From Klebsormidium nitens (Eukaryota; Streptophyta; Klebsormidiophyceae; Klebsormidiales; Klebsormidiaceae), in the NCBI GenBank assembly GCA_000708835.1, contig DF236963.1:1-64000 (forward strand): 64,000 bases of DNA, written 5' to 3'. The translations under genes were made by a program, and so were the position numbers. This document shows positions 1 through 10,582 of this stretch, in pieces (position 1 is the first letter of the stretch; each line of letters begins with the position of its first letter). The notes beneath the pieces were generated by a model. That model ran no database searches. It saw only the letters and a list, made by a program, of their open reading frames with translations, and was not told the DNA's origin.

Positions 1-22
1 TAACAAGGTCACGCTGAATAAT

Positions 23-59
23 GATAAGGGGTCGGGCCCGCAGGGCCCGACCCCTTATC
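23..59. repeat. Perfect GC-rich hairpin
   Basis: Two 17-base arms (23-39 and 43-59) are perfect reverse complements around a 3-base loop. The arms carry the core GGGTCGGGCCC, and a partial echo of this core (GGCCGGCCCGACCCCC) follows at about 72-88. No gene is attached. It could be the end of a transposable element or a cruciform-forming site, and the function is unknown. Confidence 0.75.
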
Positions 60-119
60 GCCTCCGGCGATGGCCGGCCCGACCCCCCGAATTTTCGCCA
101 TTGTGGGTGGCCAAGCCGA

Positions 120-430
120 GTGTTGGGCCAAGGTACATACATCGGTACACCATAATGTAGGTACCTCGGTACATACCGTACGTACCTCATGTATCTATAC
201 CGGATGCAGCCTCAGACTCCAGAGGTAGGTACCGGGACCGGAATACCAACCATGCATAGGTACCTGGTCTATAGTACCGTACTTCCGTAAGGTACGACTC
301 CAAAATTCTGAGTTACCGTCGAGCCGTACCCACCATCAGTGAACACTGAACAGTGGACTCGGGAGCCTACCTACCTACTAGACCGGACGGCGGAGTACCT
401 ACCTACCTAGCTCCATGTATCGACACTATT
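120..430. repeat. GGTACC/GTAC-rich low-complexity patch
   Basis: This stretch has many closely spaced copies of GGTAC, GTACC, TACCTACC and GTACATAC, far more than the surrounding DNA. A second patch of the same flavour lies near 23697-23790. No coding potential is visible. It may be a decayed satellite or a methylation- or binding-site cluster. The region 1-1322 as a whole holds no gene that I can support. Confidence 0.5.
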
Positions 431-841
431 TTTACTACCGGCCACTCGATCAGGCAAATTGCCCCAAAAACCAGTCCCGGGAACTTACGGGGAAAATTCC
501 CCGGTCCGGCCAGAAAGTTCTGAAAACCCGACCTAGCTGTTACCCGCACATTTGCCGGAACTCACTTTCGAGATTGGGGCTAACTGGGGGCTTCGGGCCC
601 CGGCCGGTGCACGTATTTCGGAGGTCAAACCCCGGGGATTGCCGGTCCCGTCGGAAAACCGCACCATAGCTATCCCGTCTTCCACCATTCAGACAAAATG
701 GAATCGTGAGTGTACGGATGTTGGAGCTTTGGTGGCTAAGCTTGAACAGCCGCAATCATGTTGGCAGCAGAGGCGCGTATCCTAGCTGGATTGTATAATT
801 GGCCCATGCGCACGAGTTCCAAGAATCGCAATCGCGGCCGC

Positions 842-1035
842 GCCTCGAATGCATTGCACATGTTCGATAATGCCCAACGACGGACTTGAACGGCTGTGAT
901 AAAGGTGCATCTGTACCACATGCCTCGAATGCTTATTGCATGTTCTAATGCCGCCCCGACGACCGTGACGGACTTGGAAGGCTGTGATAAACGTGTCGGA
1001 CTGTACCACATGTGGTACAGATGCACTTTTATCAC
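842..1035. repeat. Compound tandem plus inverted repeat (possible decayed MITE)
   Basis: Two diverged tandem units, 842-921 and 922-1011, both start GCCTCGAATGC and end CTGTACCACAT. The segment 896-922 is matched by an inverted copy at 1009-1035 with one mismatch in 27 bases. Positions 1001-1020 form a perfect 20-base palindrome. The arrangement resembles a small non-autonomous DNA element that duplicated and folded back on itself. No transposase is present. Confidence 0.6.
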
Positions 1036-1322
1036 GATATCCGCGAACATTAGATGAGGCATGCTTGCATGTGACTTCAGTTTCAGTACGTGACGATATG
1101 TCATTGAAACTTAGGAACTCTATCATAAATCCTCACAACAGCTTTCCGCAAAGGACCCTAAATTTGACCCAAAAACAATGCAATGATGGTCCGGCGCATA
1201 ACGATACAGCCTCGAAAAACGGTCTGCCATGCATTGATCAAAACTTCGAATCTGAAGTTGGTCGTAAGATAACATCCAACGAAAGGAACACAAAAGATCA
1301 TCAAGCAAATGCACATAAGCCT

Positions 1323-3395
1323 CTAGCGAACAAGCGACTCGTTATAGCTCCCGATGACGTAGTCACTGATAGCCGCACGGCATACCGGGCACTTCGCCTC
1401 TCCGTCCCCCGTCCGCTCCATTATCTTCAGCACACAGTCCTGGCACGTGACCGTATGCCGACACGGTCTCACCATCGCGGAGGGGGATCCCTCCAGACAC
1501 ACGATGCACCGGCGCTGCCTTTGCGTGGCCGGAACAGCGGAACGAGTGCCCGGTTCACTGTTCCCCGGGGTGTCCGGTATCGGCTCTCCGTTCAGAACGC
1601 AATACAGCTGGCCCATGGTTGTTGGCCGTCGGGCGGGGTCTTTGTCCCATGCGCGCTCGATGGCAGACCGGACGTCCGGGGCCAAGTCAGCGGGCAAGTT
1701 CGGACGCTCACCTGGAAAGAATGGTCGCCGTTGTCACTGTTGCTGATTAGGAGAGAATGCAGCTATGTGACAGGGTTTGGAGCGAGGTAATTTGCATAGT
1801 TTTTTGGCTTCTCTGAATCATCTTTATTTCTTAATGTTCGCACCTTTGCGGGCATCGGGGGCCAAAAGTGGGATTCTACCTACAAATAACACCTGTAGCA
1901 TTGTAAGCTCACCTTCAACACAAACGCGCTGCCTCAGCTGCTGCTCGCTCCATTCCGGCTGGCCGTAGGGCGGAACTCCGGTCAGCACCTCGGAGCAAAC
2001 GACCGCGAAGCTGTACACGTCCGCCTTCTTCGTACCCGTTTCGGTCGACCGTTCCGCCCTCCAGGATTTCCGGCGCCGCCCACAGCAGCGTCCCGATCAC
2101 CCGGGGGCCTCCCCGGGTGGAAGAGATCGCCGAGCCGCTCCGCACGCGGCCTAGGCCGAAGTCGGCGACTTTGCACGTGGTGACGTCAGCGGACAGCAGG
2201 AGGTTGGCGCTCTTGACGTCACGGTGCGTCACCCCGAGGTGGTGCAGGTAGAGAAGCCCCGAGCACGCTTGGCGGAGGATGTCGAGGCGCTTCTCCCGAG
2301 ACCAATCGGTTGAGACGTCGAGGACGTGCAGGGCGTCCCAGAGGCTGCCGCCGCCCAGAAACTCTGCATGACGTCAGCATGACGTCAGCGGCGCACCTTG
2401 CCTCCATGTCAGCCCTGGATGCGCGGGGCCAGGAGACTCGCTCTTGGGGGTTGATGCTCAAGCATCGATCGCAGAAGTGGACTGACGTGCGGATCAGGAC
2501 TGAGGATCCCTGGATACTAATGCGCGAGGGAAAAGAGGGTTTCGCAATGAGAATTCAAAGAAGAGGTGCAGAGCTTCGGCGACATCGCCCTCACTGCAGC
2601 GCGGAAAGCGCAATTCCGTTTGACACGTACGACTCGGGGCGAAGAGAATCAAGTTCCATTCGTATCGTTCCTGGAGAAAGAGCAGTACGCGCTTTGGTTT
2701 CCAAAGCGATGTCTACCAACCGGCTTGAATTTAGCCTCCGGTAGATCAGAAGGCATGACAAATCAGGGATAAGAAGCTCTAAGAATGATACGAACACTGC
2801 CTGAGACGGGTAGGTATCTTCTTGGGGCTCGGGTGGGTATGGGTGCGAAACAAAGTACGGGTAGGAACGCTAGTTAGTAGGGTTGAGCTAAAGGAATATA
2901 ATGTTTACTTAGATTGTCGCGACTTGTTTCCCCGAGTCCCTGCCTTTTGACCAAGGAGGGCGCCAATCACATAACTCTTCAATTTAGCAGTAGTAAGCTC
3001 CAGCAACAGTAAGCTCCAACATAAACACTAAAAACCTAATCTAAAAATCACCCGCTCCGCACCCGAACCCACCCTAACCACCAAACTAACCCTACCCGTC
3101 CCAGGCTGGTTGGCTTACTATTATTGAAGCTTACTATTGCTAAATTGAAGATTCTTGCCAATTACCTGTGACGACTGCGAGGTTCGGCCGCTCGACGCAC
3201 GCGCCCAGGAATTGCACGACGTGCGGGTGGCGCGCGGCCGCGAGCACCCTGATCTCGTTCGTGAAGTCCTGCAGCTGGTGCCGGGTGATGTTCTGGAACC
3301 GCAGCTTCTTCAGTGCGACCGCGGCGGTCTGCCAAGTGGCTTTGTATACGGCGCCGAAGCTGCCCTCCCCGACGAGGTCGTCTTCTGGGTTGTAG
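1323..3395 (-). CDS. TKL-type protein kinase with C-terminal RING finger (5' end missing, frame break)
   Basis: Three exons are visible: 3395-3166, 2363-1913 and 1711-1323, with phases agreeing at both splice joints. Exon 1 gives the Gly loop (GEGSFGAVYK), the VALKK lysine and the alpha-C glutamate (TNEIRVL). Exon 2 gives HRDVKSANLLL, ADFGLG and AAPEIL. Exon 3 gives the DPARRP arginine and then a C3HC4 RING: CIVC, RPCRHTVTC, QDC and CPVC, ending shortly after. All kinase catalytic residues are present, so the protein would phosphorylate Ser/Thr and probably act as an E3 ubiquitin ligase. The fusion makes a self-contained signalling and degradation module. Between 2025 and 2061 the reading frame moves by one base: APEIL (2062-2076) and the conserved ADVYSF (2007-2024) lie in different frames with no room for an intron. 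This is a sequence error or a pseudogenising indel. The N-terminal exon upstream of YNPEDDLVGEG was not found. Confidence 0.85.
2977..3150. mobile_element. MITE-like element, 174 bp
   Basis: Terminal inverted repeats of 23 bases, 2977-2999 and 3128-3150, match with one mismatch (CTTCAATTTAGCAG against its complement). The inner part is a C-rich core with CACCCGC, GCACCCGAACCCACCC and CCCTACCCGTCCC. A related core lies in inverted orientation at about 2806-2880, and another copy lies in a ClpX intron at 26228-26370. The element sits inside an intron of the kinase-RING gene. It has no coding capacity and would depend on a transposase elsewhere. Confidence 0.65.
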
Positions 3396-3447
3396 CTGCG
3401 TTATCACAGAAAAAAACTACCGTTAACCAAATATCTGGTCAACGAAT

Positions 3448-3540
3448 CGCGGCGGTCTGCCACGTGGCTTTGTAAACGGCCCTCTCCCGGGTTGTGACTG
3501 CGTTCCAAAATTAAATTCCACCGTTGACCAACCACCCCGG
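3448..3540 (-). repeat. Degraded copy of kinase exon 1 edge and acceptor
   Basis: The stretch GCGGCGGTCTGCC-x-AGTGG of the kinase exon at 3321 recurs at 3449, followed by shortened versions of the exon start, the splice acceptor area and the flanking intron (CCGTTGACCAACC compare CCGTTAACCAAAT at 3420). The displacement is about 128 bases. The copy has internal deletions and no open frame, so it is a local tandem duplication across an intron/exon border. Confidence 0.7.
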
Positions 3541-3983
3541 TTAGGCTTGTTTGAGATCCCCTTCAATCAAATGAAGCTGGTTGAAGAGTTAGTCAAATCT
3601 CCGTTAACGAGTCTTGGGACAGGAGCGAAGCCTTTCTTGTGGTTAACGAATTAAAATGGTAGAAATGCGTCAAGCGGGCCTATCCAGCAGAGGAGAAGCA
3701 ACACACAGCGATGAGAAGACCTTTCATCAGAGATACAATTGGGGGTGTTGTCGTGGTTAGTCTCAGTGCAGTCCTGGTTGCTATTTCAAACTGCCGAACC
3801 AAGGAACAACATGGATTGAAGAAGGGGCTCTCATCTGCCTCCTGAGAGCCCCGCCTGAAGCTTCTTCATTTCGAAGTGGCTTGTTCCGGCTCCTCTGGAG
3901 AATGGAGCTGAGAAATGTCCAGAGTTGCGGAAGTCTGTTTCTGTTGAGTACGTGCGAATGAGGCCGTTTTTAAGAACTCGGCT

Positions 3984-4874
3984 TCACAGCATAATGTAAT
4001 CTGCGGACAATCCACTGCGCCGCAGTACGTATACAGACCCGATGTCGCTGAAGAGGATGATGTGTCCGGACGTCCGGAGCCGCTGCAGTAAATCCGCGCT
4101 GAGGATTCCTGAGTCCAGACCCTGCAGCAAGCAGGAAAAAGGCTTTGAAGTTTTTGCTCACTAACTGTTTCTGTCCATCGACGACAGCAGTCGTTTTATA
4201 TTTCTGGTAGTGCTTACAAGTTCACTCTTACTTCAGAAAAATATTTATCAGCCGTAGATAATACTGTGCTGATATTAGCAAGGGCATGCAAACCTTAGGC
4301 CCTCTTCACAATATTTCGGGACCCGGATAATGGACGGTCTTAAACAGCTTTTAAACGCCTTCCGACTGAAAGCCCCCTTTTTAGAACAATGCCGTTTCCT
4401 CCCTTCGCAGAGAGGCCTACATCAAAGGCTCCACTTTCAGCAGCACAAAGCTGACGAACAGCGGGCGACAAAGAAGACCATCGATGCTCTCACCGGCGGT
4501 CGCCTGTCTCGCGTGTTGAGCCCGCTCAATGCGTCGACAAGACCAGCCACATCCGCCCGAGATTGTGCGGCACTCGGTGCAGTGTGAACGGGCACCGGGG
4601 CGGGTGCTACCGGGGCAGGGGCAGGGAGATACACCGGGCGTTCTACATACACTATCTGCGGCTCTGGGGGGGGCACCGGGGAACAGCCTCCGAACCCGGT
4701 AGGCCCTCTCGGTGCAAACATGAGGTTCCAGGGACCGTCCTCAAATCCGCCCAGATCGTCGCAGTCCGAATCGTAGTCGTCAGAGCTTGACGCATAGCCC
4801 CCGCCAGCAGGGGCGCGGTAGTGGCTTCTAACGTATGTCCCATCCCTCCGGTAGTAACTCTCGATGTGGGGCAT
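3984..4874 (-). CDS. Small unknown protein with YYRRDGTYV motif, two exons
   Basis: Proposed exons are 4874-4494 and 4121-3984, joined in phase 0 (donor CCG|GTGAGA, acceptor CTGCAG|GGT), giving 172 aa. The protein starts MPHIESYYRRDGTYVRSHYR, a short motif I associate with several plant and protist proteins but cannot tie to a function. It continues with Ser/Asp clusters, a Pro/Ala/Val-rich stretch and the C-terminal segment LLQRLRTSGHIILFSDIGSV. An in-frame upstream ATG at 5108 would add 78 residues of unremarkable sequence, so the ATG at 4874 next to the motif is preferred. The 1.3 kb to the plus-strand fasciclin gene forms a divergent promoter region. The alternative, that this is the first exon of the kinase-RING gene, is disfavoured because the splice phases do not match. 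Confidence 0.5.
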
Positions 4875-5904
4875 GCTGGCGGGTACGATTGAGAGCAGGG
4901 AGGTTTTATCCAATATTTTCAGATAATGCGGCCTCCAAAGTAAGGTAGCGGCAGATGAGAGGTTTTCGGACAAATGGGCGGCTGCTTGTAATAGCACTGC
5001 AGAGTTATCGGTGTGAAATTTGCTGCTGTTCGTGTGAAGGTAGCCTGCTACTGCCGAGGCTTGAGCTGTTCTGTTTTGCAATGGGTCTCTGACGTGGCCT
5101 TTGCGCATTAAACGGAACTGACAAACGATGAATTATAGCACTTAACTCGTGTTGCATTAAGCTGTAACGTCGTAAGGGGACTTTCTTGACCTCCTCCGAG
5201 TTTGCAAAAGGACATGACCGTTTTTGTGACAAGGACAAGCTTGGTCACACGTAGTATATGGTCGAAGATGTAAAGTCGCCGCCCCTTTCGTATATGCGAT
5301 TTTCCCTCGGAACGGCCACACCTTGTGGTCAGCTCTTACCTCGGCTGTTCAAAAGAGTCAACGGGCGTCAAGTGAGCATGGAAACGAACCAATCGTACAC
5401 CTGGCACATACCATGACGTGCCATGAAGTGACTGCGGAGACCTACGTAATGGGTACTCCCACTACTAGTACTGTCGCCATAGTAGTGGACCTTAGCTGTT
5501 AGTGTTTCTACCTGCAAAGCCTGTCAGCGGATCATAATGCACCAAATTTTTCCAATTTGTGACCGTACGAAACCGTTGACCTTAGAACCTTATCGCGACC
5601 TGCGGCTAAACCCCGGCCCGGCGCCATTTCAGTCAACGTGGTCAACGGCAGGTGTTGAATGTTCGAAATCGACCTTCGTCGAAGCAATCGTCCGCTGACA
5701 GTGCGCCCGACTGCTTCGACGCGTGGTTTACGGAGAGGTTGGAAGCACACGACTGCGTCATGCGCAGGAGCCGACCCTGGCGGCTCCCATGCGTCTGCAC
5801 AGTGCAGGTCACTGTCATCAGTGGGATTGAGCTGTAATTGCAGGACTTCCCAAAATCAGGTTTGTTCTTTCAAAAGCCAGATTGATCCCCTTTAAGGAGG
5901 CTTG

Positions 5905-6070
5905 TCCTTCAGCAGCTTGACGCTCCAGATTAGTTGATCTCACTTTTCGTCTTGAAGAAAGGCACGAGCTTCAGACGCTAGCTAATTCCTTCAGCAGCTT
6001 CACGCTCCAGTTTTGCTGATTTCACTGTTCGTTCTGGCGAAGACAAAAGCTGAGGACGCCACCTGAGAGG
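5905..6070. repeat. Two tandem 82-bp units upstream of the fasciclin gene
   Basis: TCCTTCAGCAGCTT followed by ACGCTCCAG occurs at 5905 and again at 5987, each followed by related sequence (GATCTCACTTTTCGTC and GATTTCACTGTTCGTT). The repeat lies about 150-320 bases before the start codon of the fasciclin gene, so it is in its promoter or 5' UTR and could duplicate a regulatory element. The rest of 5109-6196 shows nothing I can assign. Confidence 0.6.
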
Positions 6071-6223
6071 TCACTAGCTCGCCACAGAAGAAGACGCCTT
6101 CTGCAAGAGCGCTCACAAGAAGGTGCCATTACCAGCGAAAAACTTCCTCTGCTGTCAGGCGTCGCTTTCGCTGTCCTCGTGCTCCAAAGCTGCAGAATGG
6201 AGCTCCGGCATCAAAGACAACAC

Positions 6224-8938
6224 ATGGCTTCTTCGCGAAGACCTCTTCCTTCAGTGCTTCTCGTGCTGTCTCTCGTCTCTCTCAGTTCCATTCGCCTTCA
6301 TTTCGTCGAAGCTCAGCTCTCCCCCGCCCCTGCTCCTCTTTCCAGTGAGCTGCTCTTTCTAAACTCCAGCTCGAGTCCCTGTCTCCAAGCCTTGGGAAGC
6401 TCGCAGTACACCCTATTTGCAGCTTTGGTGCAGCAGGCAGGGCTGGTGCCTGGAGTTCTAGATGCGCTCTTCAACTTTGGGAACAGGCTGACAGTCATGA
6501 CACCAACAGATGACGCCCTGCGAAATAGTGTCAAGGACAGTGCACTTGCTTTCCTGGGGGAACCCGACAAACTGCAGGATCTTCAAGTGAGTTTTCAACT
6601 TCTTTGAAGCGAGACTCAATAGAACGAGGGGCAGTACAGGCTCTTGAATCTCAACAATGAATCTATGTGCTGTTTAGAAAGTACAGGATAGGGATACTAG
6701 TGTTTCAGTCCACTGATCAACTCTTCTTCAGGATGAACAAAGTCTCAAAAGTCAAGCTGCAAGTAAGTGAACAAAGTCAGGGAATTCTGCCTCTGAAGGT
6801 CGCATGCTTTGCGGACCGTTTGGACCTTCTCGTTTCCACATACCAGACCAGAATACGAGTCATCTCAGACTTCGTAAGGATGTCTTTGAATGGTGCCTTT
6901 CCTGGAATCCCTGTTTGCTTGCAGCAGCTCAAACAGAGCACTTCAACTTACTGCGATCTTGTGGGAGAAAGTTTACAACATTTCAAAGAATTTAAGTTGT
7001 TAAGCATAGAATGTCTTCGGAGGTGTTGTTCTAGACACAAAACTGAAAGGAGAGCTGATGGGAATACCCAGTCATCCATCACTTGACCTCAGAAAAGCTC
7101 CGGCGCCTCGCGCCCCTCTAGTTAGCCCTCAGGAGCTCTGAAATAAAATAGCTCTGAAATGAGAGCTGCCACATTCAACGAGTCTTGGCCCCTGTCTCTC
7201 TTTCCTTGCTTACTGTTCTCCTGTTTGAAGTTTTCTCAACCTCCATTGTTTTTTCTCAAATGCAATTTCCGTCTGCAGAATATCTTGCTGAGCCACTTCG
7301 TGGGGCAACAGCTCGGTTCCGCCGACCTGGTCAACGGAACCATGCTGATAACCTTGTCCGGAGACCCGGTCGTCATCCAGCGAAATGGCGGAACGGTCAC
7401 AGCGGACAACCAGGCCCTGCTGGCGGGCCACTTCGCCAACACGGCGGACTGCTTCTTCTACGAACTACAGGGGGTCATCGTCCCTTCGACCATTTCTGCC
7501 GGCGCGCTGCAAGCAGGTGAGGGCTGTCCCCACAACGTTGGGTCGTACGCTCTTACGAAGGCATAGACGAGCGAAGAACGAGACTTTGGGCCATTCTTCG
7601 TGCGAGATTCCCGGTTATTGCATCTGTTCACTGTGCCGTGATGCTCCTTGACGTTTTAGCATATGGATTTGTTGACCCTTGCATTTAGTTCTTGATAAGG
7701 GCTCTGATGACGCCCTGATAATGGTATTAGCATCCCTTGTCAATAGGGACAATATCCATATGACACTGGTCCAACTTTGATAAAGCAACGGCATAGTCGT
7801 CCTCTGGGTATTCAGAAACTTCCTCTGCGCGTGTTCTGCCTGGAACATTCTCTTGTTCCTGTCTTGCATCATGAAATCTCTTTTGCCCTCAGAGCGCTCG
7901 CCAGGTTCCCAATACCCAGCTTCTTACAGAGACGCTCTTCCGTTCCTGTCTGACACTTTGATTGAGTTTCTCCGCCAGGCCTAGTTCCCACGACGATGGT
8001 CGAGCTTCTGTCCGCTCCCAAACTCCCAACGCGGTCCAACATTTCGGACACCAATCCGACGCCAGCTCCGGTCCTGACGGTTGATCAGAAGCTGGTCACG
8101 GCAACCACGCCGGCAGCGGCAAGCTCGGGTAAGCTTCCAGATGATCATCCCTCAAGATTTCTTGATTATCCCTCACACTTTCCAGACACTATTACTCGAG
8201 TATTCTTGACAACTCTTCCACAGTCTTTCAACGATCCCTGACAACCTTACAGCGTCCTTACGAACTCAAGCAGTCCTTAGTCCTAAACCACGCTTAACGA
8301 TCCTTCGCGATTTCTTCAGTCCTCAGGACCTTTAGTTAGTGCTCAACCCCAGAACTGCTCAACCGCAGAACCTAAGACCTCGTACCCTCACTAAAAGCAA
8401 GCAATACAGAAATTCAAGGCCCAAGTATTGGGTAAAGTTGGTTAGGACAATCACCTCGGCCGCGGTAAGCCTGAGAGGAACATCGAAAGCCTTGTCCGAC
8501 CCGTTTCTCATCGTCCAAGCATCTTAGTTGTAGTGACGTCAGCGTTCGTAAGATGGCAGGAACATGTCTGCAGGACGTCCATCTTCTTTCAGAGCCCCTG
8601 TCGTGCCAAGCTCAGAGTAAAGAACCGTCAAGATTGTCCTAGTGCTGCAGTCGGTGCTGTTCAGAACAGTAGATGTTCGACTGCGTAACTGCTTCTAACG
8701 CGTTTCTCCCTGAACTTGCTTTTAATCAAGTGGACGATTCGTTTTGCGCGATCTGAATGGCTTCGCTCAGTGTATGCCGCTTCTCTTTGCTCGAGACTCT
8801 GATGCATTCCTGTAATGAAGATCAAATATTAAACTTCGTGTGTTTACTGCAGGCATGCGCCTCAGCGCTTTTAAATCACTGCGAGCTGCGGTCGGTACAT
8901 CGTCGCTCCTGGGACTGGCGGCGTTCATGCTGATCTAG
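6224..8938 (+). CDS. GPI-anchored fasciclin (FAS1) domain protein
   Basis: Four exons, 6224-6586, 7279-7516, 7979-8128 and 8853-8938, fit with phases 0, 1 and 1 and give 278 aa. Residues 1 to about 30 form a signal peptide (VLLVLSLVSLSS core, cleavage near VEA/Q). A single FAS1 domain covers about 55-185, with the H1-like box LTVMTPTDDAL and the later YELQGVIVPS segment typical of the H2 region. A Pro/Thr/Ala-rich linker follows, then ASSGMR and a C-terminal hydrophobic tail (SSLLGLAAFMLI), a classic GPI attachment signal supplied by the last small exon. Related plant proteins are cell-surface adhesion or arabinogalactan proteins (FLAs). The start at 6224 is chosen because it places the signal peptide first; the in-frame ATG at 6197 would add nine polar residues. 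Convergent with the MYND gene downstream. Confidence 0.9.
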
Positions 8939-10582
8939 ATCGATTAGATACTTTTAGGACAATACCTTGATCGAGGCGTGGTAAGATTTGGAGTTTCTTG
9001 CTCGCGTTGTCAACTTGCGTCTAAAATGCTGGATGAATGCACGTCTCGATTCGTGCCGATTTTGGAAGAGCGTTGCGTAGCAGTACTTGACAGAGACCGG
9101 AGATTGCATTCATGAAAAGAGGTACGACGGTAGCTGAGAAGGGAGTGGTTATCGCAGAGAAAGTAGGGTCAATACAGATTAATCCTCAGGTCTAGGAGAA
9201 CTCGTGTTGGACCGAGCATAAGATGTATTTGTAGGGAATGGGTGGTCCTTGGCAGAGGTCCAATATTATGCTTTTTGGCCAGATGATGCATGATTTCGAA
9301 GGGGCGGGATCTCGATGCCGCTGTCTGACTGTCTTCGAAGAGCCAAACGTACATACATGAAGCACTATCTCGTTCTCCTTCGAAATTACCAGATTTGCTC
9401 TGCATAACATTCGTTTCGCTAGATGTGCATAATGACTAAACAGTTGGTCACGTGTTGACGTGGATCGCAATGCACACGTGGAACATTGCATGACGTATGT
9501 ATGGAACTTCTTGAATCATCGGCCCATGGATTGCTCCAAATCATCCGGCGTGGTATGCCAGAACCGTATGCCGAGCTGCAGTTTGGGGGGCATGCATTAG
9601 TCACATTACGAAAGCAAAATTCCAATCAGGACACGGCCACAGAGACAACAGATACTTCATTCTGTTCTATTTGAGAAGTTGAGCCTGACTGCAGGGATTG
9701 AGAGACACAACTTCTACAGGCCATATACTCAAAGACTGTTGAGTATCAAATCTGGTGGGCAGCGGCGAACTTCCACGATGTAAATGGAGGCTAAACTGAT
9801 CGAGCATATGAAGAAAATTCATTGAAAGAAAATCATCATGCAAAAGCTCAAATCCGTCAGCTATCTTTGCCGATGAAGGAGCTTACAAACTGAACACAGC
9901 TTGCCTCGTCCCGAGGATATGTTAGCCGCAGCAATGGCCTAGACGAGTCTTACTGGTCTGTTCTATTGGAACCGCGCGACCGTAACCGAACTACTAATCT
10001 CACTTCATCCTCAGAGCGACGGATGCACTTTTACATTCCTTCTTGTGGCCTTCTTTCCAGGCATGCTTTTGACATTCTGCAAACACAACGGCGGCGCTAG
10101 GTTAGCCCGAGGGAGCAAATTGCGTCTAATGAGATGCGCTGACGAATACGTCGGCCGCACGAAAAGGTGACGCAAAACTATGGAACGTCTACAAAGGTTA
10201 GTACAAGTGGGTTGGTCAATATTTGAATCGAACGTGCATATGAATCGAATGTGCATATGCGAACACTGGACAACCTCAAGGGTGCCAGTCCATGTTGGCT
10301 AAAGTCATCCAATCAAACTTAACCGCATGAAAACCCTGCCAAAGATACTTCGGATGGTTGAGAGCATTCACAGCTGTACCACCGCTAGCTTAATCACATC
10401 TTAGATTGTGATCGGATCGGTATCCTGTCTTTTTATTGCTTGCAGGAAACGAACGCTCTGCTTCTGTGCTACCACAAGCTTCATCTTTGAATCATTTCAG
10501 CAACTTGCCTTTGAACCTTAAGCAAACCATCCGTTGAGATAAATGAGCTTTTATGACTAGGATGTTGAGTCTGCAAAGGCCT
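8939..10582. other. Gene-free stretch between convergent genes
   Basis: It holds the presumed 3' ends of the fasciclin gene (plus) and the MYND gene (minus). No open frame has family features, and I see no RNA gene. A possible short terminal exon of the MYND gene could lie here but could not be placed with confidence. Confidence 0.5.

Noticed and set aside
984-1790. Plus-strand open frame of 268 codons
   Set aside because: It is antisense to the kinase-RING last exon, whose frame has clear RING and kinase residues. The plus frame has no motif and an Arg/His/Pro-biased composition.
4494-4874. YYRRDGTYV exon as first exon of the kinase gene
   Set aside because: It ends in phase 0 while the kinase exon at 3395 needs a phase-2 donor. 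A good phase-0 terminal exon at 4121-3984 fits instead.
6667-7086. Plus-strand frame within fasciclin intron 1
   Set aside because: The exons on both sides join in phase across it and complete the FAS1 domain without it.
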